Positions 16,829 through 25,933 of a DNA stretch of 64,000 nucleotides are shown one piece after another. The translations under genes and the position numbers were made by a program. The notes below the pieces were generated by a model. That model saw only the letters and a program-made list of their open reading frames with translations, had not been told where the DNA came from and did not search any database. This DNA is from JAFGSI01 sp041287425 (GTDB lineage Bacteria > Chloroflexota > Anaerolineae > Anaerolineales > Villigracilaceae). The stretch is from NCBI GenBank assembly GCA_041287425.1, contig JBEULG010000002.1:5581-69580 (forward strand). The letters run 5' to 3'. Position 1 is the stretch's first letter, and every line of letters begins with the position of its first letter.

Positions 16829-18811
16829 TCAGTCACAGGCTTCTAACACACGTTCTGCTAACGAGGCGCCATCCAGGCGGTGGAATTGCAAGACTTCGGC
16901 AGGCGTGCCACAAGCCGGCCAGCCTTCCACGGCAAACTTGACTATACGGCACCTGGTAAGGGGGTTGGAGCGCTGCTCTGCCAGGATTGCCAGTAGATGA
17001 TCCCCTAAGCCGCCAGCAGGATGATGATCCTCCAAAACGAATACCAGGCCATACGGATGAATCGTTTCTAACAGCCAGTGAACATCCATGCGGTTGAGCC
17101 AAGGCATATTGACCACCTTAAGGCCTACGCCGCGTTCAGCCAAGAGTTCATGCGCCAATAGCGCCTCGTGCAGCATGACCGGCCCATAGGCAAACATAAG
17201 CGCATCCTTGCCTTCTGTAAGTGCAACCCCTTTGCCATACGTCAACCGATAACCATCAGGTAATTGAATCTTTCGCGGTGAAGGGCCGATGATAATACGC
17301 AATGCGCAATTTTCCCTGGCTTCATTCACGCTGTAATTCACGACCATGCGCGTCTCCTCGGCATTACAAGGCTGGAGGATGATGCAATTGGGAAGAGCCG
17401 CGAAGAGCGAAATATCGCGCAAAGATTGGTGCGACTTGCCCGGCCCGGCCGGTATCAGCCCTGCATAGTGAAGGGCATAAATAATCTTGGTTTGCTCACT
17501 GGCATTATTGTAAATTTGCTCGTTGGCTCGACTGGCCAGGAAACTGGCAAACGAGTTGACCACCGGCAGGTAACCCATCCGTGCCAGCCCGCCAGCCATA
17601 GAAACCATGTCCTGCTCGGCGATGCCGACCTCGATGAAACGCTCCGGATAAGTATTTTCGAAAGCGCGCACCTTACAATCAAAAGCCAGGTCAGCATCCA
17701 ATACAACTAAGTCTTGCCGATGAGCGGCAATTTCCACCAGTGTATCCCCGTAGACGCGCGAAACGTACTCATCGGTAGGTTTGGCCGATAGTTTTTCCTG
17801 CGCCGCCTGGCTGAGGGGCTCGCCAGCCAGCATAGCAGCCGGGGGGCGTTTGGCCTCGGGCGAGATTTCCTTCAATTTGACGGGAGCAAGCCCAAGGTCC
17901 GACAAGAGGCGGTTGATGCGGTCGATTAGTTCAGCATATCCTTTTTCGTAAGAGGCATCGTCTGGCGCGCCGGAATGCCAGGGGTACAGTCCCTTGCCCT
18001 CGCGAAGTGCAAAGGGATGTTCCATGAACGATACGCCGCGCCCTTTGATAGTGTCGGCAATGATGATTTGCGGCTGCCCGCGCACTTTCTTGGCGTTGGC
18101 GATTGCCCTTTCGATTTGACGGAAATCATGCCCATCAATGCGCTGCACATGCCAGCCAAAGGCGCAAAATTTCTGCTCTATGTCGCCCAAGTCCAGGATT
18201 TCGGAGACCAGTTTGTCCGATTGCACCTTGTTGTGGTCCATGATGACCGTCAGGTTGTCAATTTTCTGCTGGACAGTGGATTGGAGGGCCTCGAAGTTCT
18301 GGCCCTCGCCCCATTCCCCGTCTCCGGTCAGGACGAAGACTCTGCCACCGTTTCCAGAGCGCTTCTTAGCCCAAGCCATCCCCCGTCCCTTCGAGATACC
18401 CATCCCCAATGAGCCGGAGTTGGCCTCGATGCCAGGGATGCCGATATCGGGGTGTCCATCCAGGCCACCAAAGCGGCGCAATTTGAGCAGTTTTTCCTCA
18501 GGCAAAACGCCCAACGAATACAGCGTGGAATATAGGCCAGGAACGTCGTGGCCTTTGGACGAAAAGTAGATGTCGCGGTTGGGGTTATCGAAACCCACCT
18601 CAAGTACATTCATTTCTTCGTGATAGAGCCAGGTGACGATTTCCATGGCGCTGAAGGATGAGCCAAGATGTCCCGAACCGGCACGCTTGACCGCCGCCAG
18701 CGTGTTGGCGCGGTTCATGTCGGCCAGGATGGCAAGTTTTTGGTATTTGTCCAGGTTGGCTTCACGCACGCGCTGGAATTCTTCTTGGGGAATGAGTGTG
18801 ATTGCAGCCAT
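16829..18811 (-). CDS. tkt: Transketolase (full-length)
   Basis: 660 aa, thiamine-diphosphate enzyme moving two-carbon ketol units. The N-terminal half has AGSGHLGSSFSAME and FVLTGDGEWGEGQNFEAL, the GDG..(x)EG ThDP/Mg motif, followed by DHNKVQSD; the C-terminal half has VDADLAFDCKVRAF, RFIEVGIAEQDMVSMAGGLA (the catalytic glutamate) and a transketolase C-terminal domain. It is fused, not split as in many polysaccharide loci. The stop of the cytidylyltransferase gene is 15 nt upstream of the ATG used; a TTG 9 nt earlier is in frame and closer to GAGGT. Its place in a nonulosonic-acid operon suggests a dedicated sugar-precursor role. Confidence 0.88.
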   Translation of the reverse strand: MAAITLIPQEEFQRVREANLDKYQKLAILADMNRANTLAAVKRAGSGHLGSSFSAMEIVTWLYHEEMNVLEVGFDNPNRDIYFSSKGHDVPGLYSTLYSLGVLPEEKLLKLRRFGGLDGHPDIGIPGIEANSGSLGMGISKGRGMAWAKKRSGNGGRVFVLTGDGEWGEGQNFEALQSTVQQKIDNLTVIMDHNKVQSDKLVSEILDLGDIEQKFCAFGWHVQRIDGHDFRQIERAIANAKKVRGQPQIIIADTIKGRGVSFMEHPFALREGKGLYPWHSGAPDDASYEKGYAELIDRINRLLSDLGLAPVKLKEISPEAKRPPAAMLAGEPLSQAAQEKLSAKPTDEYVSRVYGDTLVEIAAHRQDLVVLDADLAFDCKVRAFENTYPERFIEVGIAEQDMVSMAGGLARMGYLPVVNSFASFLASRANEQIYNNASEQTKIIYALHYAGLIPAGPGKSHQSLRDISLFAALPNCIILQPCNAEETRMVVNYSVNEARENCALRIIIGPSPRKIQLPDGYRLTYGKGVALTEGKDALMFAYGPVMLHEALLAHELLAERGVGLKVVNMPWLNRMDVHWLLETIHPYGLVFVLEDHHPAGGLGDHLLAILAEQRSNPLTRCRIVKFAVEGWPACGTPAEVLQFHRLDGASLAERVLEACD

Positions 18812-18826
18812 GATCTTCAATGACCT

Positions 18827-19570
18827 CTATCTTATTATCTGCGGCAGTTTGGCCTGCCCGGTTCGTACCAATTCTTCGGCTAATTGCCAGTCGTAGGGTT
18901 GGTTGACATCGAAGCCCTCGTACCCCTCGGTAAAGAAAGGCATGACCACTTCTCCGGCAATCGTCCGCCCCTCAAAAACGACGCGCGTCCAGGCGATTTC
19001 CAGGCAGGCATTCTGAACATAGATTTCTGGCAAGGCCTGATAGGGAGTACTATGCCAGGGCAATTCGGCCGGCCCAATGGGCAACAAAGGGAACATACGT
19101 TTGCCACGCACCACCCACATCTTTCCAGGGTGTTGATGGCATTTTTCTACGGCGCGCAACGAATCCACACCCTCTTCTGCCAGGAATTCTTGCCAGGCGC
19201 GGCGAATGGTCTCCGGCTGACGGAACGGGTTGGTAGGGCGCAGAATGCTGAAACAATCATAAGTACGTCCCATGCGCTTCAATTCCAGGAGAGCATGTTC
19301 GACCCATTCGATATCCGGGGACAGGTCGCCAGCCAATTCGACTGGACGTAAAAAGGGAACTTCGGCCCCATATTGGCGGGCGATTTCGGCATACTTCTCT
19401 GAGTCTGTGGAAACGATGACCGCCGAAAATATACCACTTTGTAATGCGGACACAATCGTGTACGCGATGACCGGATGACCAGCCAATGGGCGAATGTTCT
19501 TACCAGCCACCCGTTTGGAACCCGAGCGCGCCGGGATGAGCGCAACAGCACTTGGCATCTTGTGATTCAT
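18827..19570 (-). CDS. neuA: CMP-nonulosonic acid cytidylyltransferase (NeuA/LegF-like)
   Basis: 247 aa. ALIPARSGSKRVAGKNIRPL is the CTP-binding signature of CMP-sugar synthetases; FSAVIVSTDSEKYAEIA, ILRPTNPFRQ (LR.TNPFR variant of the family's L.PTSPLR) and the acidic GFDVNQPYDWQLAEEL C-terminus are all present. It activates a nonulosonic acid as its CMP derivative for transfer. Its start overlaps the stop of an aldehyde dehydrogenase gene by 4 nt, and that gene in turn overlaps neuB, so synthase, dehydrogenase and cytidylyltransferase are one translational unit. Sialic, legionaminic or another acid cannot be told apart by reading. Confidence 0.87.
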   Translation of the reverse strand: MNHKMPSAVALIPARSGSKRVAGKNIRPLAGHPVIAYTIVSALQSGIFSAVIVSTDSEKYAEIARQYGAEVPFLRPVELAGDLSPDIEWVEHALLELKRMGRTYDCFSILRPTNPFRQPETIRRAWQEFLAEEGVDSLRAVEKCHQHPGKMWVVRGKRMFPLLPIGPAELPWHSTPYQALPEIYVQNACLEIAWTRVVFEGRTIAGEVVMPFFTEGYEGFDVNQPYDWQLAEELVRTGQAKLPQIIR

Positions 19571-21033
19571 AGTTGGGCAGGATCAATATTGATGTAGATA
19601 TCTTTCAATTCGGAATACACGTCCAACGCCTCGGTGCCGGGTTCGCGTGAGCCGTTGCCTGACTGCTTGCGTCCGCCAAAAGGCATGTGAGGCTCAGACC
19701 CATACGTCCCGGCATTGACAACTACCACGCCGCTGTGTACGTGTTCGCAAAAGTGCATGGCACGGTGCATGGAACGGGTGTGGATGGAAGCGGTCAGGCC
19801 ATAGGGCGAGTCGTTTGCCAAGGCCAGCGCCTCTTTATAGTCCTTTACGCGGAACAAAATAGCGATAGGACCGAACAACTCGCATTCGGCGATTTCGTCG
19901 TGAGGATCAACGCCTTCGATGAGGGTGGGAGCCATATAATACCCACTACGATGGGCATTATCGGTCAAGCGTTCCCCGCCAATCAAGACAGTGGCACCTC
20001 GTTGACGCGCTTTGTCCACGGCGGCGAGCATGTTCGCTAATTGATTTTCATTGATGACGGGGCCGAAGTCATCGTCGTCTGCGGGACCCACTTTCAGCCT
20101 CGCCGTTCTCTCGACCAACATCTGTCGGAATTGCTCATACACAGCATCGAAGATGAGGACGCGGCTGGTAGAGGCACAACGCTGCCCGGCATTGCTGAAA
20201 GCCGAAAGCAGAACCCATTTGGCCGCATTCTCAAGGTCGGCGTCATCACAGACGACCAGTGGATTTTTGCCTCCCAGTTCGAGTGAGAGGCGGGCAAAAC
20301 GTTCACCGGCGACGCGCTGGATGTAACGCCCGACTTCGGTCGAACCGGTAAAGGAGATGACGCCGACATCGTGATGCTCGACAAGCGGCGCGCCGGCCTC
20401 TTCGCCGTACCCCTGGATAATGTTCAACACTCCACCGGGAAAACCGACCTCATGGGCAATTTTTCCAACAATCCAAGCCGTAGCAGGCGTGTCCTCCGCG
20501 GCCTTCAGTACAGCCGTGTTACCACACACCAACGCCGGGAAGATTTTCCAGGCCACATTGGCAATGGGGGTATTGGCAGCGGTGATGAGGCCGGCTACCC
20601 CAATCGGCTGGCGGACAGTCATCGCATATTTGTTGGGAACACCGCTGGTGGTCGTGCGTCCATATAGACGCTGGCCTTCGCTGGCATAGAACAACCCGCA
20701 TTGGATGGCTCCGCCCGTTTCCGCATAGGCATCTTTGTAGGATTTGCCAGTTTCAGCAGATACGATACGGGCAATCTCCTCCTGGCGATTTTGCATCTCT
20801 ACCACCAACTTGTGAAGCAGCAGGCCGCGTTGGACGGCAGGGGTAGCTGCCCATCCCGGTTGAGCGGCTTTAGCCGCCTGGACAGCAGTCTCTACGTCCG
20901 CGCGTCGCGAGCGCGCCGACAGGCTTTGCACACTGCCTGTGTGTGGATTTTTCTTTTCAAACCATTCGTCCGCCACAGCCGGACATTCACGGCCATTAAC
21001 CCAGTTGGGAATTCGTTCGGGGAATGCACTCAT
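19567..21033 (-). CDS. NAD(P)-dependent aldehyde dehydrogenase inside the nonulosonic-acid operon
   Basis: 488 aa, standard length. Active-site cysteine in SNAGQRCASTSR, general-base glutamate in SLELGGKNPLVV, FTGSTEVGRYI as the cofactor Rossmann loop, and AANTPIANVAWK replacing the usual PWNFP segment while keeping the oxyanion asparagine. It oxidises an aldehyde to an acid using NAD(P). It shares 4-nt overlaps with neuB upstream and neuA downstream, so it is locked into this pathway. No known sialic, legionaminic or pseudaminic route needs this enzyme; it may oxidise a sugar aldehyde or a precursor. Substrate unknown. Confidence 0.88.
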   Translation of the reverse strand: MSAFPERIPNWVNGRECPAVADEWFEKKNPHTGSVQSLSARSRRADVETAVQAAKAAQPGWAATPAVQRGLLLHKLVVEMQNRQEEIARIVSAETGKSYKDAYAETGGAIQCGLFYASEGQRLYGRTTTSGVPNKYAMTVRQPIGVAGLITAANTPIANVAWKIFPALVCGNTAVLKAAEDTPATAWIVGKIAHEVGFPGGVLNIIQGYGEEAGAPLVEHHDVGVISFTGSTEVGRYIQRVAGERFARLSLELGGKNPLVVCDDADLENAAKWVLLSAFSNAGQRCASTSRVLIFDAVYEQFRQMLVERTARLKVGPADDDDFGPVINENQLANMLAAVDKARQRGATVLIGGERLTDNAHRSGYYMAPTLIEGVDPHDEIAECELFGPIAILFRVKDYKEALALANDSPYGLTASIHTRSMHRAMHFCEHVHSGVVVVNAGTYGSEPHMPFGGRKQSGNGSREPGTEALDVYSELKDIYINIDPAQL

Positions 21034-22079
21034 ACTAGATCCTCGAGCAAGATATTTTCATCTTCAGACAACGGTCGTTTGAGCATTTTACCGAGAACGG
21101 TATCGTAGTGATAGGGAGGCAAACCATCCCCGGGAGATTTGATGGCGATATCTGCTTCGGTAAGCACGTGTCCAGCCGGCAAATCGCGCGCCGCGACCAG
21201 TTTTTTGCCCATCTTGGTGATTGGACCGATTTCGCAGGGGAGCACCTGTTTGATGCCGTCACCCAGCGCCAAACGCACACGACGCAGATCGCGCACCAAT
21301 TTTCTCATCCCAATTGGCTCGAGGGAAAACGGATGGTCCGTCCCTTTCCAGGTATGGTTGAGCGTGAAGTGTTGTTCGATAATTCGCGCTCCGAGCACAT
21401 AGGCTGCAGTTGCCATGGCAATCCCATTTTCATGGTCAGAGAAACCGATGATGTTTTCCGGGAATTGCCGACGATAGGTTTCGATCACTCGCAAATTCAA
21501 ATCTTTATGCTCGGCGGGGTAAGAGGATGTACACTGCAAAATGGCCAGTTGCGAGTTGATGGGCATGATAGCATCATAAGCCCGCTGCACATCCTCCAAC
21601 GTTCCTCCTCCCGTGCTGAGAATGATGGGCTTTCCCACACGGGCCACATACTTAAGAAGTGGAATGTTCTTGAGGTCGCCGGAAGCAATTTTATACGCTG
21701 GCATATCCAGTTCGGCCAGGAAGTCAACACTTCGATGGTCGAAAGCCGTAGCAAACATGGTCACATTCAATTCACGAGCATATCGTTGTAATTCTAGGTA
21801 CTCCTCCCGGCCGAATTCCAGGGCTTCTCGATGAGCGCCATAAGTGGGGCCAAAACTGTTTTCATTATCATAAGGTTTGTTATACAACTCGCGAGTGAAA
21901 AGGGTTCTATTATCGCGTTTCTGCAACTTGACCGCATCTACACCGCATTCCGCGGCTGCTTTGAAAAGGTCCTTGGCCTTTTCCAAATCGCCCTGATGGT
22001 TGTGGCCAATTTCGGCGATGATGTAGCAATCGCCGTCGTCTACGATGGTCTTCGATTCAATGGTGAGAGAACGAGTCAT
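21030..22079 (-). CDS. neuB: Nonulosonic acid synthase (NeuB/LegI-like)
   Basis: 349 aa. An N-terminal TIM barrel starts with YIIAEIGHNHQGDLEKAKDL; KIASGDLKNIPLL and LSTGGGTLEDVQRAY are the PEP/metal loops and IGFSDHENGIAMATAA is the S/D-H segment with the Mn-binding histidine; EQHFTLN follows. A C-terminal antifreeze-like SAF domain (LVAARDLPAGHVLTEADIAI) lids the neighbouring subunit. It condenses PEP with a 6-carbon aldose to form a nine-carbon sialic-like acid. The ATG at 22079 has AAAGGA upstream; the longer in-frame extension has no ribosome site. First of the coupled neuB-ALDH-neuA set. Confidence 0.9.
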   Translation of the reverse strand: MTRSLTIESKTIVDDGDCYIIAEIGHNHQGDLEKAKDLFKAAAECGVDAVKLQKRDNRTLFTRELYNKPYDNENSFGPTYGAHREALEFGREEYLELQRYARELNVTMFATAFDHRSVDFLAELDMPAYKIASGDLKNIPLLKYVARVGKPIILSTGGGTLEDVQRAYDAIMPINSQLAILQCTSSYPAEHKDLNLRVIETYRRQFPENIIGFSDHENGIAMATAAYVLGARIIEQHFTLNHTWKGTDHPFSLEPIGMRKLVRDLRRVRLALGDGIKQVLPCEIGPITKMGKKLVAARDLPAGHVLTEADIAIKSPGDGLPPYHYDTVLGKMLKRPLSEDENILLEDLV

Positions 22080-22098
22080 AATGTGTCCTTTCGAAATG

Positions 22099-23016
22099 TT
22101 ATTTGACAAAAATGTAGTTCCAAATGATTCCATCTCCGCGATCATACCTGGAATGTAATTTGAAACCGGAATCACCCAGAAGCGCGAGGACAACCTCCGC
22201 TTGCCCATTGTACTGACGGACTTCCACAAGAACAGATTTCAACTGTTCCATTGCGAGAGTTTGCAAAGCCCCTTGCAATACGAGCAATTCAGCACCATCG
22301 ACGTCCACTTTCATATGGTTAGGAGGGGGAAATCTCAAAGTAGTAACCAAATAATCAACGGGAAAACTCAATAGTTGCTGCTGGTATTCCGCTGCAGTCG
22401 CCATTTTACCAACATTGTCATCCCCTTGATTTTTGGACAACGAATGCTCTGCGCTCCCCCCCTCAAGAGATTGATACTTGAAATGCACGATTTCCAATTT
22501 GTCTGCCAACAGAAAGGGATAAGGGAAAACACTTCCCTGACAATTGTTCAGAACGATATTGCGACACAATTGCGCATACGTGGAAAAACTCGGCTCAAAT
22601 GAGAAAACCTTGATATTGCCTTGGAAATACTTGCTGGCCACTAACGAGTATGCGCCAACATTAGCGCCGATGTCATAGAAGACCTCGGCTGGCTGCATAA
22701 ACTTTTCGATCCAGGCAACCGTTTCTGGCTCTTTTTCACAGGCTCTGGCTCTGCGAAGGCTCCATTCAGAATCTGCGCAAAGAAATATCGTATGCCGGCG
22801 ATAATCCAATTTCACTTTCGGATTCAATTTGTTTTTCAAATTGGCCTTCACGCGCGCCGGCAGCCAAAATATCAAGGCAGAGAACAGTGCAATCAAGATG
22901 TTTTCCAAGAAAATCACCGCGAATTTAAAACCATAGCGAATCATCTTCGCGAGAGTTCCTCGAGGGTCTTGCCGCATACCTTTCTTGACTTTGTGAAATC
23001 TTGTCGAAAAACTCAC
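22099..23016 (-). CDS. FkbM-family SAM-dependent methyltransferase
   Basis: 305 aa. A basic N-terminus with a hydrophobic stretch (FAVIFLENILIALFSALIFW) may anchor it in the membrane. The methyltransferase core shows FYDIGANVGAYSLVASKYF (SAM motif I), VFSFEPSFSTYAQL (motif II) and HMKVDVDGAELLVLQGA, the K.D.DG.E signature of FkbM enzymes, which O-methylate sugars or antibiotics. It starts with GTG (23016) behind a strong AGGAGG, overlapping the previous stop as GTGA. It is the first gene of an AT-richer block running to about 26.9 kb. Confidence 0.82.
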   Translation of the reverse strand: MSFSTRFHKVKKGMRQDPRGTLAKMIRYGFKFAVIFLENILIALFSALIFWLPARVKANLKNKLNPKVKLDYRRHTIFLCADSEWSLRRARACEKEPETVAWIEKFMQPAEVFYDIGANVGAYSLVASKYFQGNIKVFSFEPSFSTYAQLCRNIVLNNCQGSVFPYPFLLADKLEIVHFKYQSLEGGSAEHSLSKNQGDDNVGKMATAAEYQQQLLSFPVDYLVTTLRFPPPNHMKVDVDGAELLVLQGALQTLAMEQLKSVLVEVRQYNGQAEVVLALLGDSGFKLHSRYDRGDGIIWNYIFVK

Positions 23017-24398
23017 CGTCTATCCTCCTCGCTTGAGAAATCGGGACGTTTCCCATTCGCCACATTTTCAATGGCACGCGCCAGAATTTCCGTGGCCGAA
23101 ACATCGATTCCTTGTGGGCGTACAAAGTTCTTGACAAAACGGTAACGGTTTTCTTTCTTACGGTCTTCTCCTCTCAGAATGCCTGACAAGATAGGCATCA
23201 ATTCGTCCAAGTTTTGGGGTATTTCCAGAAAATCTGCGTCCACCAGATGATGGAAATGAGGGATTCCCATTTGAGTGTAAGTATACCGATCCGCAGAAAT
23301 AGCAATACAAGGTTTGTCTACAATCGCGGCTTCTATAAACGCGCTGGTATTAACACCAATGACAGCTATACTATAAAAAAGCGAATGGTAGAAGTCCATC
23401 ATTGTATCTTTTGCATTCATTTTTTCTAAATCGCCCGACCACACAACGATATTATCTTCCATAAGGTTGGAACGCGTCCAGGGGGCCATGTTTTGCGGAT
23501 GCGGACGTACAAGAAGGCTCAAGTCTTTCAATATGGGGTGTTCTTTCATGGCACGTGCTATTTGATTGACAAGGTCCGTTTCATCACCCGCAATGAATTC
23601 TGATGAACAAACATATAAAACATAGGGTTTATTTGGGGCAAGCCTCGCCCGCGAGCAAAATGTATCTCGATCGACTGTAGGTTGTATCTCAAACCATGGG
23701 TCAAATTTCGGGGCGCCAGTACAAAACGTTCGTTCTTCAGGAACAAAATGTAAATCGACAGCCTCTTTCACCTGTCCTCGATTCCAAACAAAAACCCAAT
23801 CTGGAATGACATGCAAAGTCCCTTTGGTCGTTAAATTGTCCCAACTGGGAACAATCAAGACTGTTGGTATCTTCAATTGCCCTGCGGCCTTCAAATAATC
23901 GGTCTCTTTCGAATATGGCAAAATAGCAGATGCAGCGACCAATACATCAGGCTGCCATTTTCTCAACTGCTTTCTGATGCCCCAATCTGTAGGTATGGCG
24001 GCTTCCCACTTACGCAAGAAGCGCCATACGCCGTCGCTCGCGAGCCACCTTGCTCCTCTTTCGGTCCTCGCAATCCAGCGAAAGATAAAAGGAATGTAAC
24101 TCATCCACCTTTTCACCAGGACCGGCGAGGTTGGTTGTCGAAACTTCAGGTAAGCGATGAAACTGATCAATTCTCTAAGCGGATGGAGAATGAGTTGAAG
24201 TCCATCGCTACGCGACTTGGCATTGCCAATCTGATACGGAGGACAGATGCCAAATGAATATCGGCCCTCAAATTTTCGGTTCTTTTGCCTGTCTATTAAT
24301 AAGCGAACTTCATGACCCTTCTCAATATATTCACGGGCCACCGGTTCAATCGGTGCCCAGAAATTGAAATGGGTGATGACAAAAAATATTTTCTTCAT
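23013..24398 (-). CDS. GT-B-like protein of the glycan locus, uncharacterised
   Basis: 461 aa. The N-terminus MKKIFFVITHFNFWAPIEPV followed by YIEKGHEVRLLID looks like the first strand of a GT-B glycosyltransferase. Later come VLIVPSWDNLTTKG, TFCTGAPKFDPWFE and LLVRPHPQNM, a pattern of CDP-glycerol-glycerophosphotransferase or UDP-GlcNAc-2-epimerase-like folds, and VIGVNTSAFIEAAIVDKPCI as a donor-phosphate loop. It may transfer a sugar or a polyol-phosphate. The ATG at 24398 is supported by GAGG at 8-9 nt; a longer frame to 24467 overlaps the flippase gene. Noticeably lower GC than the rest of the locus. Confidence 0.55.
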   Translation of the reverse strand: MKKIFFVITHFNFWAPIEPVAREYIEKGHEVRLLIDRQKNRKFEGRYSFGICPPYQIGNAKSRSDGLQLILHPLRELISFIAYLKFRQPTSPVLVKRWMSYIPFIFRWIARTERGARWLASDGVWRFLRKWEAAIPTDWGIRKQLRKWQPDVLVAASAILPYSKETDYLKAAGQLKIPTVLIVPSWDNLTTKGTLHVIPDWVFVWNRGQVKEAVDLHFVPEERTFCTGAPKFDPWFEIQPTVDRDTFCSRARLAPNKPYVLYVCSSEFIAGDETDLVNQIARAMKEHPILKDLSLLVRPHPQNMAPWTRSNLMEDNIVVWSGDLEKMNAKDTMMDFYHSLFYSIAVIGVNTSAFIEAAIVDKPCIAISADRYTYTQMGIPHFHHLVDADFLEIPQNLDELMPILSGILRGEDRKKENRYRFVKNFVRPQGIDVSATEILARAIENVANGKRPDFSSEEDRR

Positions 24399-24408
24399 TA
24401 AACCAGCC

Positions 24409-25932
24409 TCACCGAATATTCCCCGTGACACGTCCGAGATCAAATATATCCCTGGGTCGAATTCCACGGAAATGTTGTATATAGCACATCAGGGCGACTA
24501 CGAGAGCATTCAAAAGCGCCCAAAGAACTCGCCCCCACAATAAGTTGGGGAAAAAGTAATTTGCGCTCCAACGAAATGCAAAGGAAATCCCGATATTTTC
24601 GACAAAAGACAAAACCGTTGCAAAGGATAGCGTCCTTAAAAGAGAACCGACGAGAATCCTTTCCTTGATCGAAAGGATGAAGGACTGATATACCAGGCCG
24701 CCGGCGCAATACAACAGCCAGGTCCAGGCCGCGCCCACAATTCCTTGCGCGCCGACCAAAATCCACATCAAGCAGGGATACCATACCAACGCCAGACTAT
24801 TAAACCATACTCCATAATTCACTTGCCCGCGGGCGATCAGCACTTGATACAAAACGCTGGATAAAGAGAGAAAGATATATCCAAATACATACACAGATAA
24901 TACTGGTGCTCCTTTGGTGACGACCTCGCTGTTGTTTGTCCACACCGACAAAACCTCAGGAGCAAAAAAAGAGAGAGGAAGCCCAATTGTCAAACAAATC
25001 AACAGCATCACCTTGATGTTTCGTGCAATCAAGTCGCCTACAGACTTGGAATCTCCCGACTGAGTCATCTGACACGTCCTGGGATAAACGGCTGTCAGGA
25101 ATGGCGCATAGAACGAATCCAGCAAGCGACCACCGGCCACGCCTACATTATAGGTGCCCAGAGAAGAAACGGGTAATAAATAACTGATGACCAGGCGGTC
25201 GGTTTGCGCCAAAATCAGCCCGGCACCATTGGTCAAAATCAATTCGAAAGAAATCTTCCAGAGCGATTTAAGTTCATCCCAATCGAATGCAATTGCCCGC
25301 TCGACCATAGTTGATCGGGCAGTGCGATAAGCGAACAGGCGCATCGTCAGCATGAGCAAAATCGCTGTGCACAATCCTACGACGTAATAACCGATGATAG
25401 ACTTCCATATCCAGATGACAACGACCGAGAGAACCGCCTGTAGCAGAGCAGATGTCGAGTTCAAAATGTTCCCCAACACCTGTTTTTGCGTCCCCACGAA
25501 AATTGCCTGGTACACGCTGTTGGGAAATGAAGCCGCGATCGTCAGCGAAATCAAAAGCAGGCAGGTCCGCACGGTTTCTGGAGAAATCATCTCCACTCTC
25601 AACCAAGCAACGCTAATGAAACCAGAGAAAAGGACCAATCCGGCTCCCAGCACCCCTCCAATCGCCCAGTACACAATCTCAAAAGTCTTGAGTAGATTGG
25701 GCATCGTAACGCGCAATGAGGGATCCCCATCTCGGCGAGCAAATTCGCGCTGAAGCGCAGAACCCAATCCCTTGGTGAATATTCCCAACAACACGGTCAA
25801 GGCCGAGAAGAAGCCGACCAAACCGTACCCTTCAAGGCCCAGATAGTGAATATAAAAAGGGACCAACAAAATCGAAATAATGGGATGGATAATTTGACCC
25901 AGAAAATTGGCCACCGTATTTCGGAAAATCAT
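24409..25932 (-). CDS. wzx: Lipid-linked oligosaccharide flippase (Wzx-like, MATE/MOP superfamily)
   Basis: 507 aa, about 14 hydrophobic segments, opening with RNTVANFLGQIIHPIISILL and YIHYLGLEGYGLVGFFSAL, the first two helices of PST/Wzx transporters. It should move undecaprenyl-diphosphate-linked repeat units to the outer face. It is the only export candidate seen; no ABC-2 polysaccharide exporter genes are present. Only 1 nt separates it from the GT2 gene before it and 10 nt from the next. Base composition is AT-richer than its neighbours outside 22-27 kb. Confidence 0.87.
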   Translation of the reverse strand: MIFRNTVANFLGQIIHPIISILLVPFYIHYLGLEGYGLVGFFSALTVLLGIFTKGLGSALQREFARRDGDPSLRVTMPNLLKTFEIVYWAIGGVLGAGLVLFSGFISVAWLRVEMISPETVRTCLLLISLTIAASFPNSVYQAIFVGTQKQVLGNILNSTSALLQAVLSVVVIWIWKSIIGYYVVGLCTAILLMLTMRLFAYRTARSTMVERAIAFDWDELKSLWKISFELILTNGAGLILAQTDRLVISYLLPVSSLGTYNVGVAGGRLLDSFYAPFLTAVYPRTCQMTQSGDSKSVGDLIARNIKVMLLICLTIGLPLSFFAPEVLSVWTNNSEVVTKGAPVLSVYVFGYIFLSLSSVLYQVLIARGQVNYGVWFNSLALVWYPCLMWILVGAQGIVGAAWTWLLYCAGGLVYQSFILSIKERILVGSLLRTLSFATVLSFVENIGISFAFRWSANYFFPNLLWGRVLWALLNALVVALMCYIQHFRGIRPRDIFDLGRVTGNIR

Positions 25933-25933
25933 G

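Noticed and set aside
16829..18811. Transketolase as an ordinary pentose-phosphate gene
   Set aside because: Its position directly behind the coupled neuB-ALDH-neuA set and ahead of a surface-carbohydrate gene makes a chance location unlikely, although a dual role cannot be excluded.
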